From Maribacter cobaltidurans (GTDB lineage Bacteria > Bacteroidota > Bacteroidia > Flavobacteriales > Flavobacteriaceae), in contig NZ_CP022957.1 of NCBI RefSeq assembly GCF_002269385.1, forward strand, positions 2,289,001 through 2,353,000: a stretch of DNA of 64,000 nt, read 5' to 3'. Shown piece by piece: positions 55,229-64,000 of the stretch; positions within the stretch are counted from its first letter, which is position 1; each line of letters opens with the position of its first letter. A program made the translations under genes and the position numbers. The notes below the pieces were generated by a model. The model saw only the letters and a program-made list of their open reading frames with translations. It made no database searches and was not told where the DNA came from.

Positions 55229-55903
55229 TTATTTCAATATGCTACCATCCTCCATTTCAATGATGCGATCTGTGCGTTTTGCAAAATCATTATCGTGGGT
55301 TACTACCAAAAGCGAAAGCCCCTTTTCTTGGGCAAGATTCTTAAAGATATTAAAGACATTTTCAGAATTATGGCTATCTAGATTTCCAGTGGGTTCATCG
55401 CCCATAAGAATGGTAGGGTTGTTGATCAATGCGCGGGCTATGGCCACACGTTGTTTTTCACCACCAGAAATGCGGGAAGCCCTTTGTTGGGCCAAATGCC
55501 CAATATGGAGCATTTTTAATTTTTCATGGGCGTCATGTTCAATTTCTTTCAAGGATTTTTCGGCAAGTTTTTTTGCTGGCAGCATTACGTTCTCAAGTAC
55601 GCTGAATTCCGCGAGCAGATAATGAAACTGAAATACAAACCCTATGTGCCTGTTTCTTATCCTTGAAAGTTCCTCATTGGATTTACCGGTTATCAGTTGA
55701 TCATTTAGATAAAGTTCACCTGTATATTCCGTATCCATGGTGGACAGAATATAAAGCAACGTAGATTTTCCACAACCGGACTTTCCCACTATTGAGGTAA
55801 ATTCCCCGGGTTGAATCCCAAAAGAAATATCCTTAAGTACATGGAAATCCTTGGGTTTGTAGAAGTGTTTATTAATGTTCCTTGTTTCGAGTACTAATTT
55901 CAT
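55229..55903 (-). CDS. ABC ATP-binding protein of the second adaptor-permease-ATPase exporter
   Basis: This 224-residue LolD/MacB-type ATPase is encoded 17 bases after its permease. It has Walker A GKSGCGKST (40-48), Q-loop FQFHYLLAEFSVLENV, signature ISGGEKQRVAIARA, Walker B ILMGDE, D-loop NLDS and switch His in VVTHD. All motifs are intact. Together with the two upstream genes it forms a three-gene operon like macA-macB split into permease and ATPase parts, separate from the large array, with no sigma-54-like promoter seen in front of it. Confidence 0.92.
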   Translation of the reverse strand: MKLVLETRNINKHFYKPKDFHVLKDISFGIQPGEFTSIVGKSGCGKSTLLYILSTMDTEYTGELYLNDQLITGKSNEELSRIRNRHIGFVFQFHYLLAEFSVLENVMLPAKKLAEKSLKEIEHDAHEKLKMLHIGHLAQQRASRISGGEKQRVAIARALINNPTILMGDEPTGNLDSHNSENVFNIFKNLAQEKGLSLLVVTHDNDFAKRTDRIIEMEDGSILK

Positions 55904-55920
55904 GACGTAGGTTTGGGGCT

Positions 55921-57183
55921 TTAGGTTCCCCTGATTATTTTAATAGGGTCCATATTTTTCGCTTTATTGGCAGGTAGATATCCGGCGATAAAGGTGGATA
56001 GTAAGGCAAAGCCGATACCTATGGCATAATAGAGCGGATTATAATTGATGGGATAGGTTTTTATTGTGGGAAGTGCCTCTGTCTCAAAGGGTGTGTTGTC
56101 AATCAACACCGAAAGGCCAAACCCAACCATAAGGCCCAGAATACCGCCCAATAGTCCAATAATGACTGCCTGACTGATGAAGATAAGGGACACGTCCCTG
56201 CCCGAAAAACCCGTAGCTTTTAAGATGGCAATATCCTTCATTTTCTCATAAATCAGCATATTGAGAATGTTATAAATACCGAATCCGGCAACAATCAATA
56301 AGGTTAGGGAAACAGCATAGGTAATCAGGTTTCGTATGCTCGAGCCCGTTTCGAACTGTGCATTGGCTTCTTTGATATCTATGGCCTGTATGTCAAATTG
56401 TCTCTCCCATCTTATTGCCATCGCGGGCGCCGCTTCTATATCAAACAATTTTATATGAATGTCCGTGATATAGTTTTCAGGTTGTCCTAAAATTCGCTGG
56501 GCCGTTTTCAGGTTTACATAGCTCTGGGAATTATCTATCTCTGCCAATCCGCTTTGATAGATACCTACAATTTTTAGGGGAAAAATAGAGCCCGAAACCG
56601 TGGCAACCTGAATACGGTCACCTACCGAGAGCGACATTTTATCCGCGAGCCCCGCACCAAGTAAAATACCATTGGCGTTGTTCTTTAAGGCTTCTGGACT
56701 TCCCGATACAATATAGTCGTTGATATTGGAAAGTCGGGCTTCTTCCATGATATCGGCCCCGATTAGCATACCTCCTAATTCTATTGAACCTGAAAGATAG
56801 AAAATCTGGGCCTGCAACTGCGGGGTAGCGCCCTTAACGTCGTCATTGGTTTTAAGATACTTTAATATGGGCAGTGCATTGTGAATTTTTATTTGGGTTT
56901 CCTTGGGTTTTATGGATGTAACTACATTGAAGCCCCCCTCAAAATCGGTATATAAGGAAATAGGTTGCTTTTTGGATGGCGCAATTTCGTTGTATAATCG
57001 AACATGGGGTGTGCGATTAAGGGTAAGTCCGTCGAGTAGGTTGTTCAACCCGGTCATGAAGCCGGCCATGGTAATATAAGCCCCTATACCAAAAGTTACA
57101 CCTAGGGCAGCGGTCACCGTACTTTTCATCTTGGTCGTTAGATGTGTTCGTGCAATTTTTAAGATGACACTCCAGTTGGTCAT
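55921..57183 (-). CDS. FtsX/MacB-type ABC permease, classical four-helix form
   Basis: This 420-residue permease has one membrane helix at about 20-42, an extracytoplasmic MacB_PCD domain (about 45-285) and three C-terminal helices (about 292-315, 342-370, 388-410). It is thus about half the length of the P1-P15 proteins and would act as a dimer. The coupling segment after helix 2 is YEKMKDIAILKATGFSGRD, a LolC/LolE-like form. The protein ends NKAKNMDPIKIIRGT. It starts inside the last codons of the adaptor gene (4-base overlap), so translation is coupled. Confidence 0.91.
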   Translation of the reverse strand: MTNWSVILKIARTHLTTKMKSTVTAALGVTFGIGAYITMAGFMTGLNNLLDGLTLNRTPHVRLYNEIAPSKKQPISLYTDFEGGFNVVTSIKPKETQIKIHNALPILKYLKTNDDVKGATPQLQAQIFYLSGSIELGGMLIGADIMEEARLSNINDYIVSGSPEALKNNANGILLGAGLADKMSLSVGDRIQVATVSGSIFPLKIVGIYQSGLAEIDNSQSYVNLKTAQRILGQPENYITDIHIKLFDIEAAPAMAIRWERQFDIQAIDIKEANAQFETGSSIRNLITYAVSLTLLIVAGFGIYNILNMLIYEKMKDIAILKATGFSGRDVSLIFISQAVIIGLLGGILGLMVGFGLSVLIDNTPFETEALPTIKTYPINYNPLYYAIGIGFALLSTFIAGYLPANKAKNMDPIKIIRGT

Positions 57184-58262
57184 TCTTCGGGCTTTAGAAT
57201 GGCGGTGTTTTCATCTATTCCTTCCAGAACTTCCACCTGATCTAGGCTCTGCAGTCCAATTTTCAACTGTACAATCCCGTTCTTTGTACGTACTTGATTC
57301 CCATTGATTAAATAGGACTTGGGCAGGGTCAATACATTTTCCTTTTCCGCAATAATGATATTACCCTCTCCTGCCAATCCCGGATATAAGGTTTTTGGAG
57401 GGTCTTTAAAAACGCCCTCTACCTTGAATGTCTGTGAGCGCTCATCTTTTCTTGGATAAATTTTATGGATGGATGCTTCAAAAACGGTGTTTTTATAGGC
57501 ATCCAAGGTAACCAGTACTTGTAATCCCGGGGAGATTTTTACAATATCCACTTCGTCCACAAGCAACTCGATTATAAATACATCCTTACTGCCTACCGCC
57601 GCCAAAGGTTCCATAGTGGTTACAATTTCTCCGGGTTGCTTAAAAAGTGCATAGACTTTTCCGTTTATTTTACTAGTGACGGTAAAATCCTCTACATTGG
57701 TTTTTGCGGTTTTGTAACTGTTACGGGCTTGCTGCCATTGCGTGGAAAGTTCTTTTTTTGTGCGATCGTAGCGATTTTTAGCCAATCGAAATTTGTTTTG
57801 GGAGAGTTCATAGGCCAATTTTTTATTCTCAAACTGTACTTGGGAACCGATCTGTTGCTCCCAAAGTCTTTTTTGTCGAAAATAATTGATAGAGTCGTTC
57901 CTTAAGGAAAGTTGGGCTGCTTGAATTTCATCCTCCAATGCGGTTAGAACGGCAGCACTGCCCTTGTAATTTTCCTCTGCCAAATTCAGGTTTAACCGGG
58001 CGTTGTCCGCATTGAGTTCTGGTGCGGAATTTATAATCTGAATCAAAGGATCTCCATTTTTGACCAAATCGCCCTCTTCCACCAAATTAGTTTTCAAAAT
58101 TCCGGATACGGCGGCAAATGCCTGATAAAGACTATCCGGTTGAACCTTTGCTGAAGCATAGACAGATTCTGTCATGAACATTTTCTTAGGATAGACCTTT
58201 TCCTCTTGATTCCCACAGGAAATGAACCATAATGTGATGAACAATAAAGCAACTTTTCTCAA
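57180..58262 (-). CDS. HlyD/RND-type adaptor, lipid-anchored
   Basis: This 360-residue periplasmic adaptor has a lipoprotein signal (MRKVALLFITLWFISCGNQ, Cys16) rather than the membrane helix of the adaptor at 6387. It has the split lipoyl domain (LKTNLVEEGDLVKNGDPLI and VTSKINGKVYALFKQPGEIV), a coiled-coil hairpin (about 80-190, with LWEQQIGSQVQFENKKLAYE at the turn) and a C-terminal barrel with RTKNGIVQLKIGLQSLDQVE. It is the first gene of the three-gene exporter operon. No TolC-type gene is adjacent, so it may share one encoded elsewhere. Confidence 0.9.
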   Translation of the reverse strand: MRKVALLFITLWFISCGNQEEKVYPKKMFMTESVYASAKVQPDSLYQAFAAVSGILKTNLVEEGDLVKNGDPLIQIINSAPELNADNARLNLNLAEENYKGSAAVLTALEDEIQAAQLSLRNDSINYFRQKRLWEQQIGSQVQFENKKLAYELSQNKFRLAKNRYDRTKKELSTQWQQARNSYKTAKTNVEDFTVTSKINGKVYALFKQPGEIVTTMEPLAAVGSKDVFIIELLVDEVDIVKISPGLQVLVTLDAYKNTVFEASIHKIYPRKDERSQTFKVEGVFKDPPKTLYPGLAGEGNIIIAEKENVLTLPKSYLINGNQVRTKNGIVQLKIGLQSLDQVEVLEGIDENTAILKPEE

Positions 58263-58422
58263 TGGACCGTTTCTTTACGTACCGGTATGGTTAAATACCA
58301 ATGAATTAGATTACTAAATTACCGTGTTTATTCAAAGCTACACGATTTTAAGCATACAAAAACTGACAATCGTCATACCATACGGCCCTGGTTTTTTAAA
58401 AATGCGGGAGCATATACTTAAA

Positions 58423-58453
58423 TTGGTAAAAGAGAATACATTTATGTACCTTC
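58423..58453 (+). promoter_or_regulatory. Possible promoter of the penicillin acylase-family gene
   Basis: TTG at 58423-58425 and TACCTTC at 58447-58453 are separated by 21 bases and lie just before the start codon at 58474. The pair resembles the Bacteroidota TTG / TAnnTTTG promoter but the second box is imperfect. The remaining bases up to the divergent adaptor gene show nothing else recognisable. Confidence 0.3.
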
Positions 58454-58473
58454 AAAAGCGTAAAGAATAGTGT

Positions 58474-60660
58474 ATGAAAGGTGTATTTTACTTTGCCGTA
58501 TTTTGTCTATTGATGGCCTGCGGGTCCAAGGAAATAATGAATCCCGAAGTTGAAAAATGGAAGGCCCAAGCGGCGGAAATAGAAATTATTCGGGATGATT
58601 TTGGGGTGCCCCACATTTATGGTAAGACCGATGCGGATGCCGTCTTTGGACTGTTATATGCCCAGTGTGAGGATGATTTCAATCGAGTAGAGCAAAATTA
58701 TATTTGGGCCACGGGCAGGCTGGCGGAAGTGGAAGGAGAGGAAGCCATTTATAGTGACTTAAGGGCGAAACTTTTTATGACCGAAGCAGAGGCCAAAACC
58801 AACTATGACAAAAGTCCCGAATGGTTAAAAAAGCTCTGTGATGCTTTTGCCGATGGTATTAATTACTATTTGTACACGCACCCGGAAGTAAAGCCAAAAT
58901 TATTGACCCGATTTGAACCTTGGATGCCCATGTATTTTAGTGAAGGCAGTATCGGTGGGGATATCGAACGTATTTCTACACGAAAAATTGAGTCTTTTTA
59001 TGAGAGTGGGATGGAACTTCCTGAAATGGAATTGATGAAGATAAAGAAGCAGGAAGAAATGGCCGAGCCTCAGGGCTCCAACGGCATAGCCATATCGGGT
59101 AAATTAACACAATCAGGGAACGCCATGTTGCTGATCAATCCGCATACTTCCTTTTATTTTAGGGGCGAGGTTCATGTGGTAAGCGAGGAAGGCCTAAATG
59201 CTTATGGTGCGGTTACTTGGGGGCAATTTTTTGTATATCAAGGGTTTAATGAAAAAACAGGTTGGATGCATACCTCCACGTATACGGATGTGATGGATGA
59301 GTTCAAGGAAACCATCGTTAAGAATGATGGAAACCTGTTTTATCAATATGGTGAGGAGCTCCGGCCAATAGATTCCACTACGGTTACCCTAAAATATAAA
59401 ACGGACACAGGAATGCAAGAACGCACATTCCCCATGTACCGTACACACCATGGACCCATTACACATGCGGTGGAAGGACAATGGACCGCCTCTGCCATGA
59501 TGTGGGAACCTGTAAAGGCCTTGGAACAGTCTTTCGTTAGAACTAAAAAGGACGGTTATGAAGCATTCAGGGAAATGATGGACATTCGAACCAATTCATC
59601 CAACAATACGGTCTATGCTGATGCCGAAGGAAATATTGCCTATTTCCATGGGAACTTCGTGCCCAAAAGGGATGTCAGCTTTGATTACTCGCAGCCAGTG
59701 GATGGAAGTAATCCTCAAACCGATTGGCAAGGACTTCATACCGTTGATGAAAATATTCTGGTACTGAACCCGGAAAATGGATGGATACAGAATTGTAACT
59801 CCACACCCTATACCTCAGCGGCGGAATTCAGTCCTAAAAAAGAGGAGTATCCCTACTATATGTCCAAAGACCAGGAAAACTTTAGGGGGATACATGCTAT
59901 TGAATTATTGACTGATCGGAAAGGGTATACCATTGATAGCCTCATTCAATTGGCCCATGATCCGTATTTACCTGCTTTTAAAGTTTTAATACCAGATTTG
60001 ATCCAAACTTATGATGACAATATCAATAAAGAGGATAAAATAAGTAAACCTATAGAAGTATTGCGAAACTGGGATTTTAAGACATCTAAAGAATCGATAC
60101 CTATGACATTGGCCCATTATTATGGCACTTTGGTTTACCAGCGTATGAATAGACCAGAGGGATTATCTTCAATGGAATTATTAGAACATTGGATTGAAAA
60201 TGGCGACTATGTTGGAAAGTTCCAATTGTTGTTAGAAGCTATTGAGGTTTTAGAAAAGGACTTTGGTACTTGGCAAATGCCTTGGGGGGAAGTCAACCGC
60301 TACCAGCGTTTAAACGGCGATATCGTACAGACTTTCAGCGATAGTTTACCCAGTGTTGGGGTGGGTTTTGCATCAGGGACATGGGGAGCTTTGGCCGCTT
60401 ATGGAGCTAGATATACTACCCCAGGAGCCAAAAAAATCTATGGCACCCGAGGTAATAGTTTTGCGGCCGTAGTAGAGTTTGGGGATAAGGTAACCGCAAA
60501 AACCATTTTGGCAGGCGGTCAAAGTGGTGACCCCAAATCACCTCATTTTGATGATCAAACGGAGCGATATATCAATGTTAATTGGAAGGACGCCGCCTAT
60601 TACAGGGACGATGTGCTTAAAAGGGCACAAAAAACATATCATCCTGGGGAAACCAAATAA
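58474..60660 (+). CDS. Penicillin acylase-family lipoprotein (Ntn-hydrolase)
   Basis: This 728-residue protein has a lipoprotein signal (FAVFCLLMAC, Cys16), so it would be envelope-anchored. The alpha-chain region has the family motif IIRDDFGVPHIYGKTDADAV (about 38-57) and YAQCEDDFNRVEQNYIWATGRLAE. Self-cleavage would occur before Ser202 (PQGSNGIAISG), making it the N-terminal nucleophile of the beta chain. The beta chain has LLINPHTSFYFRGEVHVVS, GWMHTSTYTDVMDE and the conserved RTHHGPI and NSSNNTVYADAEGNIAYFHG. Family members hydrolyse amides such as penicillins or acyl-homoserine lactones, and many have no assigned substrate. It is a single-gene unit, convergent with the agmatine deiminase gene 22 bases away. 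Confidence 0.9.
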   Translation: MKGVFYFAVFCLLMACGSKEIMNPEVEKWKAQAAEIEIIRDDFGVPHIYGKTDADAVFGLLYAQCEDDFNRVEQNYIWATGRLAEVEGEEAIYSDLRAKLFMTEAEAKTNYDKSPEWLKKLCDAFADGINYYLYTHPEVKPKLLTRFEPWMPMYFSEGSIGGDIERISTRKIESFYESGMELPEMELMKIKKQEEMAEPQGSNGIAISGKLTQSGNAMLLINPHTSFYFRGEVHVVSEEGLNAYGAVTWGQFFVYQGFNEKTGWMHTSTYTDVMDEFKETIVKNDGNLFYQYGEELRPIDSTTVTLKYKTDTGMQERTFPMYRTHHGPITHAVEGQWTASAMMWEPVKALEQSFVRTKKDGYEAFREMMDIRTNSSNNTVYADAEGNIAYFHGNFVPKRDVSFDYSQPVDGSNPQTDWQGLHTVDENILVLNPENGWIQNCNSTPYTSAAEFSPKKEEYPYYMSKDQENFRGIHAIELLTDRKGYTIDSLIQLAHDPYLPAFKVLIPDLIQTYDDNINKEDKISKPIEVLRNWDFKTSKESIPMTLAHYYGTLVYQRMNRPEGLSSMELLEHWIENGDYVGKFQLLLEAIEVLEKDFGTWQMPWGEVNRYQRLNGDIVQTFSDSLPSVGVGFASGTWGALAAYGARYTTPGAKKIYGTRGNSFAAVVEFGDKVTAKTILAGGQSGDPKSPHFDDQTERYINVNWKDAAYYRDDVLKRAQKTYHPGETK

Positions 60661-60682
60661 TTGGTCTTTCGTTGAATTCTAT

Positions 60683-61717
60683 TTATTCCGGTATTTGTTG
60701 GCTTAAGCAGTGCAATGTCCCAAAGCCCCAAATTAAATCGATACAGTTGATACCGATGACTTCTCGGTCAGGGAAGCACTCCGCTAAAATGTTCAGTGCG
60801 ATTCGGTCATTGGAATCATTGAAGGTGGGGACCAAAACAGCACCGTTAATAATTAAGAAATTAGCATAACTCGCTGGCAATTCCAATGCTTCGAAAATGA
60901 TGGGTTTTGGCATCGGTAATTCTACAATTGTTAAAGGTTTCCCATTTTCCAACCTAGAAGAACAGAGTCGTTCTACATTATCTTGAAGTGTTTTATAGTT
61001 TTTGTGCGCCTTATTTGTTTCAACCACGGTCACTACAGTATCGGCATTTACAAATCGGCACAAATCATCTACATGGCCATGTGTGTCATCCCCGATGACC
61101 CCTTCTCCCAACCAAATCGTATTGGTTATTCCCAAATATTCTTGGAATACAGCTTCATAATCGGCTTTTGTATAACTTGCATTCCGAACCTGAATTGAAG
61201 GATGTAAAAGACATTCTTCGGTAGTTATCAACGTACCTTTTCCATTGACTTCCAAGGCACCACCTTCCAAAATAACTTTATTTCCCTTGTAAGTCGCTTG
61301 AGTCAGCGGGACTTTCAAAAAATCTGAAACTACGGCAGGCACATGTTTATCCAATTGCCAATTGTTGTACTTGGCCCATCCGTTGAAATTAAAATTTATC
61401 GCTTCCAATTTTCCATTATTCTTAACGATAATAGGTCCGGAGTCGCGCATCCAACTTCGGTTGGTTTTATGGATGATAAATGAAACTCTATCAAGGTCAA
61501 CCGAAGCCATGAGCAGTAGGTCGGATACTTTTTCCTTTAAGGATTCATGGGCAACAACTAAGAATACGGTTTCAAAAAGGGAAACTTTTTTAATGAACTC
61601 TACAAAAGCCCACTGAATGGCTTCATACTTCCCAGGCCAATCTTTGCCATTGTGCGGAAAGCACAATAAAACACCTTTCTGTCGCTCCCATTCCGCTGGA
61701 AATCTTCTTTTACCCAT
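60683..61717 (-). CDS. aguA: Agmatine deiminase (peptidyl-arginine deiminase family)
   Basis: This 344-residue cytoplasmic enzyme converts agmatine to N-carbamoylputrescine and ammonia. The catalytic Cys is Cys337 in FGTLHCLSQQIPE near the C-terminus; the acid/base His lies in DDTHGHVDDLCRF. N-terminal WERQKGVLLCFPHN and central RSWMRDSGPIIV and ILEGGALEVNGKGTLIT complete the guanidino-modifying enzyme fold. It lies 5 bases downstream of the N-carbamoylputrescine amidase gene, the next enzyme of the pathway, which supports agmatine rather than protein arginine as substrate. Confidence 0.92.
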   Translation of the reverse strand: MGKRRFPAEWERQKGVLLCFPHNGKDWPGKYEAIQWAFVEFIKKVSLFETVFLVVAHESLKEKVSDLLLMASVDLDRVSFIIHKTNRSWMRDSGPIIVKNNGKLEAINFNFNGWAKYNNWQLDKHVPAVVSDFLKVPLTQATYKGNKVILEGGALEVNGKGTLITTEECLLHPSIQVRNASYTKADYEAVFQEYLGITNTIWLGEGVIGDDTHGHVDDLCRFVNADTVVTVVETNKAHKNYKTLQDNVERLCSSRLENGKPLTIVELPMPKPIIFEALELPASYANFLIINGAVLVPTFNDSNDRIALNILAECFPDREVIGINCIDLIWGFGTLHCLSQQIPE

Positions 61718-61722
61718 AAGAC

Positions 61723-62607
61723 CTAGTCCAAAGCCCTTTTGGTGAGATCTCCAAATGCATCAATACGTCTGTCCCTAAAAAAAGGCCAGTTTTGTCGTAC
61801 ATTTTCCTGAAGGGACAAATCCACTTCGGCCATAAGGATTTCTTCCTTGTCATGGGAGGCCAAGGCCAGAATCTCCCCTTGGGGACCACAGATAAAGGAT
61901 TTTCCCCAAAACTCGATTCCATCCGTATCCGGTATATATTGTTCCAACCCGATCCTGTTTGCGGCCGCCACAAAAATACCATTGGCAACGGCATGCCCTT
62001 TCATCACGTTCATCCATGCCCCGTACTGGTTTTCCCCATATTGGGCCTTTTCAGAAGGATGCCATCCAATCGCGGTGGGGTAGAACAGAACCTCGGCGCC
62101 CTTTAATGCGGTTAAACGGGCCGCTTCTGGATACCATTGGTCCCAACAGATCAACGTACCAATATTTCCCTTTTGCGTACTTATGGATTGAAAACCAAGG
62201 TCTCCAGGTGTAAAGTAAAATTTTTCATAAAAGTGAGGATCATCCGGGATGTGCATTTTACGATACAAGCCTGCTTGGCTTCCATCGGTATCGATGATAT
62301 AGGCGCTATTGTGATAGATACCGGACATCCGCTTTTCAAAGAAGGGAACAATGATAACGACTCCCAATTCCTTGGCCAAGTTGCTAAAAGCAGTAAAGGA
62401 AATATCGCCAAGAGGTTCGGCTATCGAGAAGTTTTCCACATCCTCACTTTGACAAAAGTAATGGCTGCTATAGAGTTCCGGAAGGCAGATAACTTCGGCA
62501 CCTTGATGGGCCGCTTTCTTGATCCATTCCACACATTTTTTCCGATTTTCCTCGGCAGTATTATTCAAATTGAGCTGAACTACAGCTACTTTATAATTTT
62601 TGGACAT
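61723..62607 (-). CDS. aguB: N-carbamoylputrescine amidase (carbon-nitrogen hydrolase)
   Basis: This 294-residue nitrilase-superfamily enzyme would hydrolyse N-carbamoylputrescine to putrescine, CO2 and ammonia. The Glu-Lys-Cys triad is Glu44 (VICLPELYSSHYF), Lys118 (YRKMHIPDDP) and Cys155 (LICWDQWYPEAARL). The FYEKFYFTPGD segment is typical of AguB. With the deiminase gene downstream it makes a two-step arginine-decarboxylase-linked route to putrescine; no arginine decarboxylase gene lies in the window. It is first in the operon. Confidence 0.93.
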   Translation of the reverse strand: MSKNYKVAVVQLNLNNTAEENRKKCVEWIKKAAHQGAEVICLPELYSSHYFCQSEDVENFSIAEPLGDISFTAFSNLAKELGVVIIVPFFEKRMSGIYHNSAYIIDTDGSQAGLYRKMHIPDDPHFYEKFYFTPGDLGFQSISTQKGNIGTLICWDQWYPEAARLTALKGAEVLFYPTAIGWHPSEKAQYGENQYGAWMNVMKGHAVANGIFVAAANRIGLEQYIPDTDGIEFWGKSFICGPQGEILALASHDKEEILMAEVDLSLQENVRQNWPFFRDRRIDAFGDLTKRALD

Positions 62608-62707
62608 TAAAGAAGATTATTTTGGATATTTAAAGATATTAAATAGAAGATGAACGCTCTACCAAATACTTCATAAAGATAAAATTAAGGGGAGGGAAAA
62701 TTAAAAC

Positions 62708-63358
62708 CTAATCCTTGGTGACAATCAGCGTTGCCTTGGAACCGGAAGATAATAACCACTTATTGGAGTAGAGCAACTGACCGTTTTCGTCATACACATC
62801 AACTTGTGCCGTATTGGGAGCGGAGGAACCATGGTTAAGTGCCTCAAAATCTATTTTGTTGAAGCCAGGCTGTAAATCGACATTTACACCTTTAAAGGCC
62901 CCTGTCAATAACATATTGGGCTCAACTACCATATCGTTTACGTAAATTTTTACCCGGTCTCCATCCACATATTCATGGTCCCTACAAACAATTCCCACAA
63001 ATTTTCCGTTACTTTTTATGTCACCCAAATATTGATCGGGAAAAAATTGTCCAGAGCCATTAAGACGTTCGCCTGGTCCGATACGCGGGTCAATTTTAAG
63101 TCCTGTGCCAGCTTGTACAAGCTCTTCGTCCGGAAGCATTTTTACGGGGTTTCTTGTGGTCATATCCAATTTGGGTTGTTCCTTGATGACCGATGGGATA
63201 TTCAAAACCGAACCCGAATTGGTCTTGCCCGAATTATCGATTGGATTGACCGCATCGATTTTCAATGGTTTTTGCTTAGGTAGGTCTGTTTGGGCCTGAA
63301 CCCATCCAAACACCAATAGGCAAAGGGCTATACTAAATGAAAACCGTTTGTTCATCAT
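62708..63358 (-). CDS. Secreted protein of unknown function
   Basis: I do not recognise this 216-residue protein. It has a signal peptide (MNKRFSFSIALCLLVFGWVQAQ), then a Pro/Asn-rich linker (about 24-85: KPLKIDAVNPIDNSGKTNSG and so on), and a compact C-terminal domain (about 100-216). That domain alternates strand-like segments (FVGIVCRDHEYVDGDRVKIY, MVVEPNMLL, GVNVDLQPGFNKIDFEALNH, AQVDVYDENGQLLYSNKWLL). The pattern suggests an Ig-like or other beta-sandwich domain. No transmembrane segment follows the signal, and no lipobox is seen. Start codons at 63358 and 63355 are both possible. It stands between the agmatine operon and the dipeptidase gene, on the same strand as both. Confidence 0.8.
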   Translation of the reverse strand: MMNKRFSFSIALCLLVFGWVQAQTDLPKQKPLKIDAVNPIDNSGKTNSGSVLNIPSVIKEQPKLDMTTRNPVKMLPDEELVQAGTGLKIDPRIGPGERLNGSGQFFPDQYLGDIKSNGKFVGIVCRDHEYVDGDRVKIYVNDMVVEPNMLLTGAFKGVNVDLQPGFNKIDFEALNHGSSAPNTAQVDVYDENGQLLYSNKWLLSSGSKATLIVTKD

Positions 63359-63448
63359 GATGAAACAATAATTGGAATAAAGATAACAAATACCCTGCCA
63401 CAGGGACTTAACGGGGTGTTAAATTCGACTAATGTACTATTTGTTATT

Positions 63449-64000
63449 TCAATCCGGTAGATGAAGCTGAAGGAACCGTACAAAATTACCGTGCATAATG
63501 TTGATTATATCTTCATTGGTATATCCTCTTTTTTCAAGCATTGAAGGAATTTTTTGGAGATCGGCAATAGTGTCTATGTCCTTTGGGGATTGCTCCAACC
63601 CGAAGCCTCCATCCAAATCGGTACCAATTCCCACGTGCAGGGCGTTACCGGATAATTGGCAGATATGGTCAATGTTCTGTATGGTGTGCTCCAAGGAAAC
63701 TCCAGTGCTCTCCGGGGTAGACTTTCCACGGATCCAATTGGGTACCATCATCCAAGCATCCAAGGCCATACCAATAACCGCTTTCCTGTCTATAAGTTCC
63801 TTTATTTGTTCATCTGAAAATTGTCGGTTATGATTTACGAATTTTCTGCAGTTATTATGGCTGGCCCAAATGGGCCCTTGATAGACTTCCATGGTTTCCC
63901 AGAAGCTTTGGTCGCATAGATGGGTAGCGTCCAATATGAGTTTCAGCTTTTGAATTTCCTTAAGTAGTTCCTTGCCTTTTCTACCTATTCCTCCTATGGA
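63449..64000 (-). CDS. Membrane dipeptidase (peptidase M19), C-terminal part, cut by window end
   Basis: The frame is open to base 64000, so the N-terminal part of this metallo-dipeptidase lies outside. The visible 183 residues include LILDATHLCDQSFWE with the conserved Asp and His, SHNNCRKF with the metal-binding His, and GIGTDLDGGFGLEQSP with the catalytic Asp. These are the marks of the M19 renal-dipeptidase family, which cleaves dipeptides including those with D-residues. The ending IINIMHGNFVRFLQLHLPD matches the usual C-terminal GxNxLR-type helix. An internal TTG at 63934 is not a real start. Confidence 0.9.
   Translation of the reverse strand, partial: SIGGIGRKGKELLKEIQKLKLILDATHLCDQSFWETMEVYQGPIWASHNNCRKFVNHNRQFSDEQIKELIDRKAVIGMALDAWMMVPNWIRGKSTPESTGVSLEHTIQNIDHICQLSGNALHVGIGTDLDGGFGLEQSPKDIDTIADLQKIPSMLEKRGYTNEDIINIMHGNFVRFLQLHLPD

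Overview
The window looks like a chromosomal segment of a marine-type Bacteroidota, most likely a Flavobacteriaceae member. I infer this from AT-rich DNA with weak Shine-Dalgarno sites, TrmB starting with GTG and MGSKNK, Bacteroidota-type FtsX/MacB permeases of about 800 residues, a TAnnTTTG-like promoter box, and copies of a short CTGAGCGTAGTCGAAG repeat that I recall from this phylum. The genus cannot be fixed from the sequence alone. No rRNA, tRNA, CRISPR array, IS element or phage gene was seen.

Layout. 1-2091 (+): 3' end of a PhoR-like histidine kinase, trmB, a LysE-type exporter and an alkyltransferase-like protein. 2097-4810 (-): a two-gene two-component system, an NtrC-family sigma-54 activator followed by its kinase. 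5021-47320 (+): the dominant feature, a 42-kb export locus reading tolC-like, hlyD-like, ABC ATPase, DUF2807 protein, fifteen consecutive intact FtsX/MacB-type permease genes (P1-P15, 786-816 aa each), then a second ABC ATPase. 47330-48387 (-): an AT-rich VapBC45-like toxin-antitoxin pair. 48537-50207 (-): an amidase-signature lipoprotein. 50410-53263 (+): an Fe-S/redox operon (Mrp, NifU domain, thioredoxin-reductase-like ferredoxin reductase, 2Fe-2S ferredoxin). 53373-55112 (-): an MsbA-type exporter. 55229-58262 (-): a second, compact adaptor-permease-ATPase exporter. 58474-60660 (+): a penicillin acylase-family lipoprotein. 60683-62607 (-): agmatine deiminase and N-carbamoylputrescine amidase. 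62708-63358 (-): an unrecognised secreted protein. 63449-64000 (-): a dipeptidase gene cut by the window edge.

How it fits together. Four intergenic regions (before tolC, P4, P6 and P12) carry the same layout: two 17-bp inverted repeats of the form TGTnnAAAnnnTTnTACA with centres exactly 22 bp apart, followed by a -24/-12-like element (TGGCAYnnnnnTnG). The distance from the proximal repeat to the GG of the -24 box is 63 bp at three sites and 73 bp at the fourth. Because an NtrC-type regulator is divergently encoded beside the first of these regions, I infer that it drives the whole locus as a sigma-54 regulon of at least four transcription units. Its partner kinase has two N-terminal membrane helices with almost no extracytoplasmic loop. 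That resembles the intramembrane-sensing kinases that read the state of an ABC permease in Firmicutes Bce-type systems, so one or more of the fifteen permeases may act as the sensor. This control circuit, and an array of fifteen permeases served by two ATPases, is the most notable system in the window.
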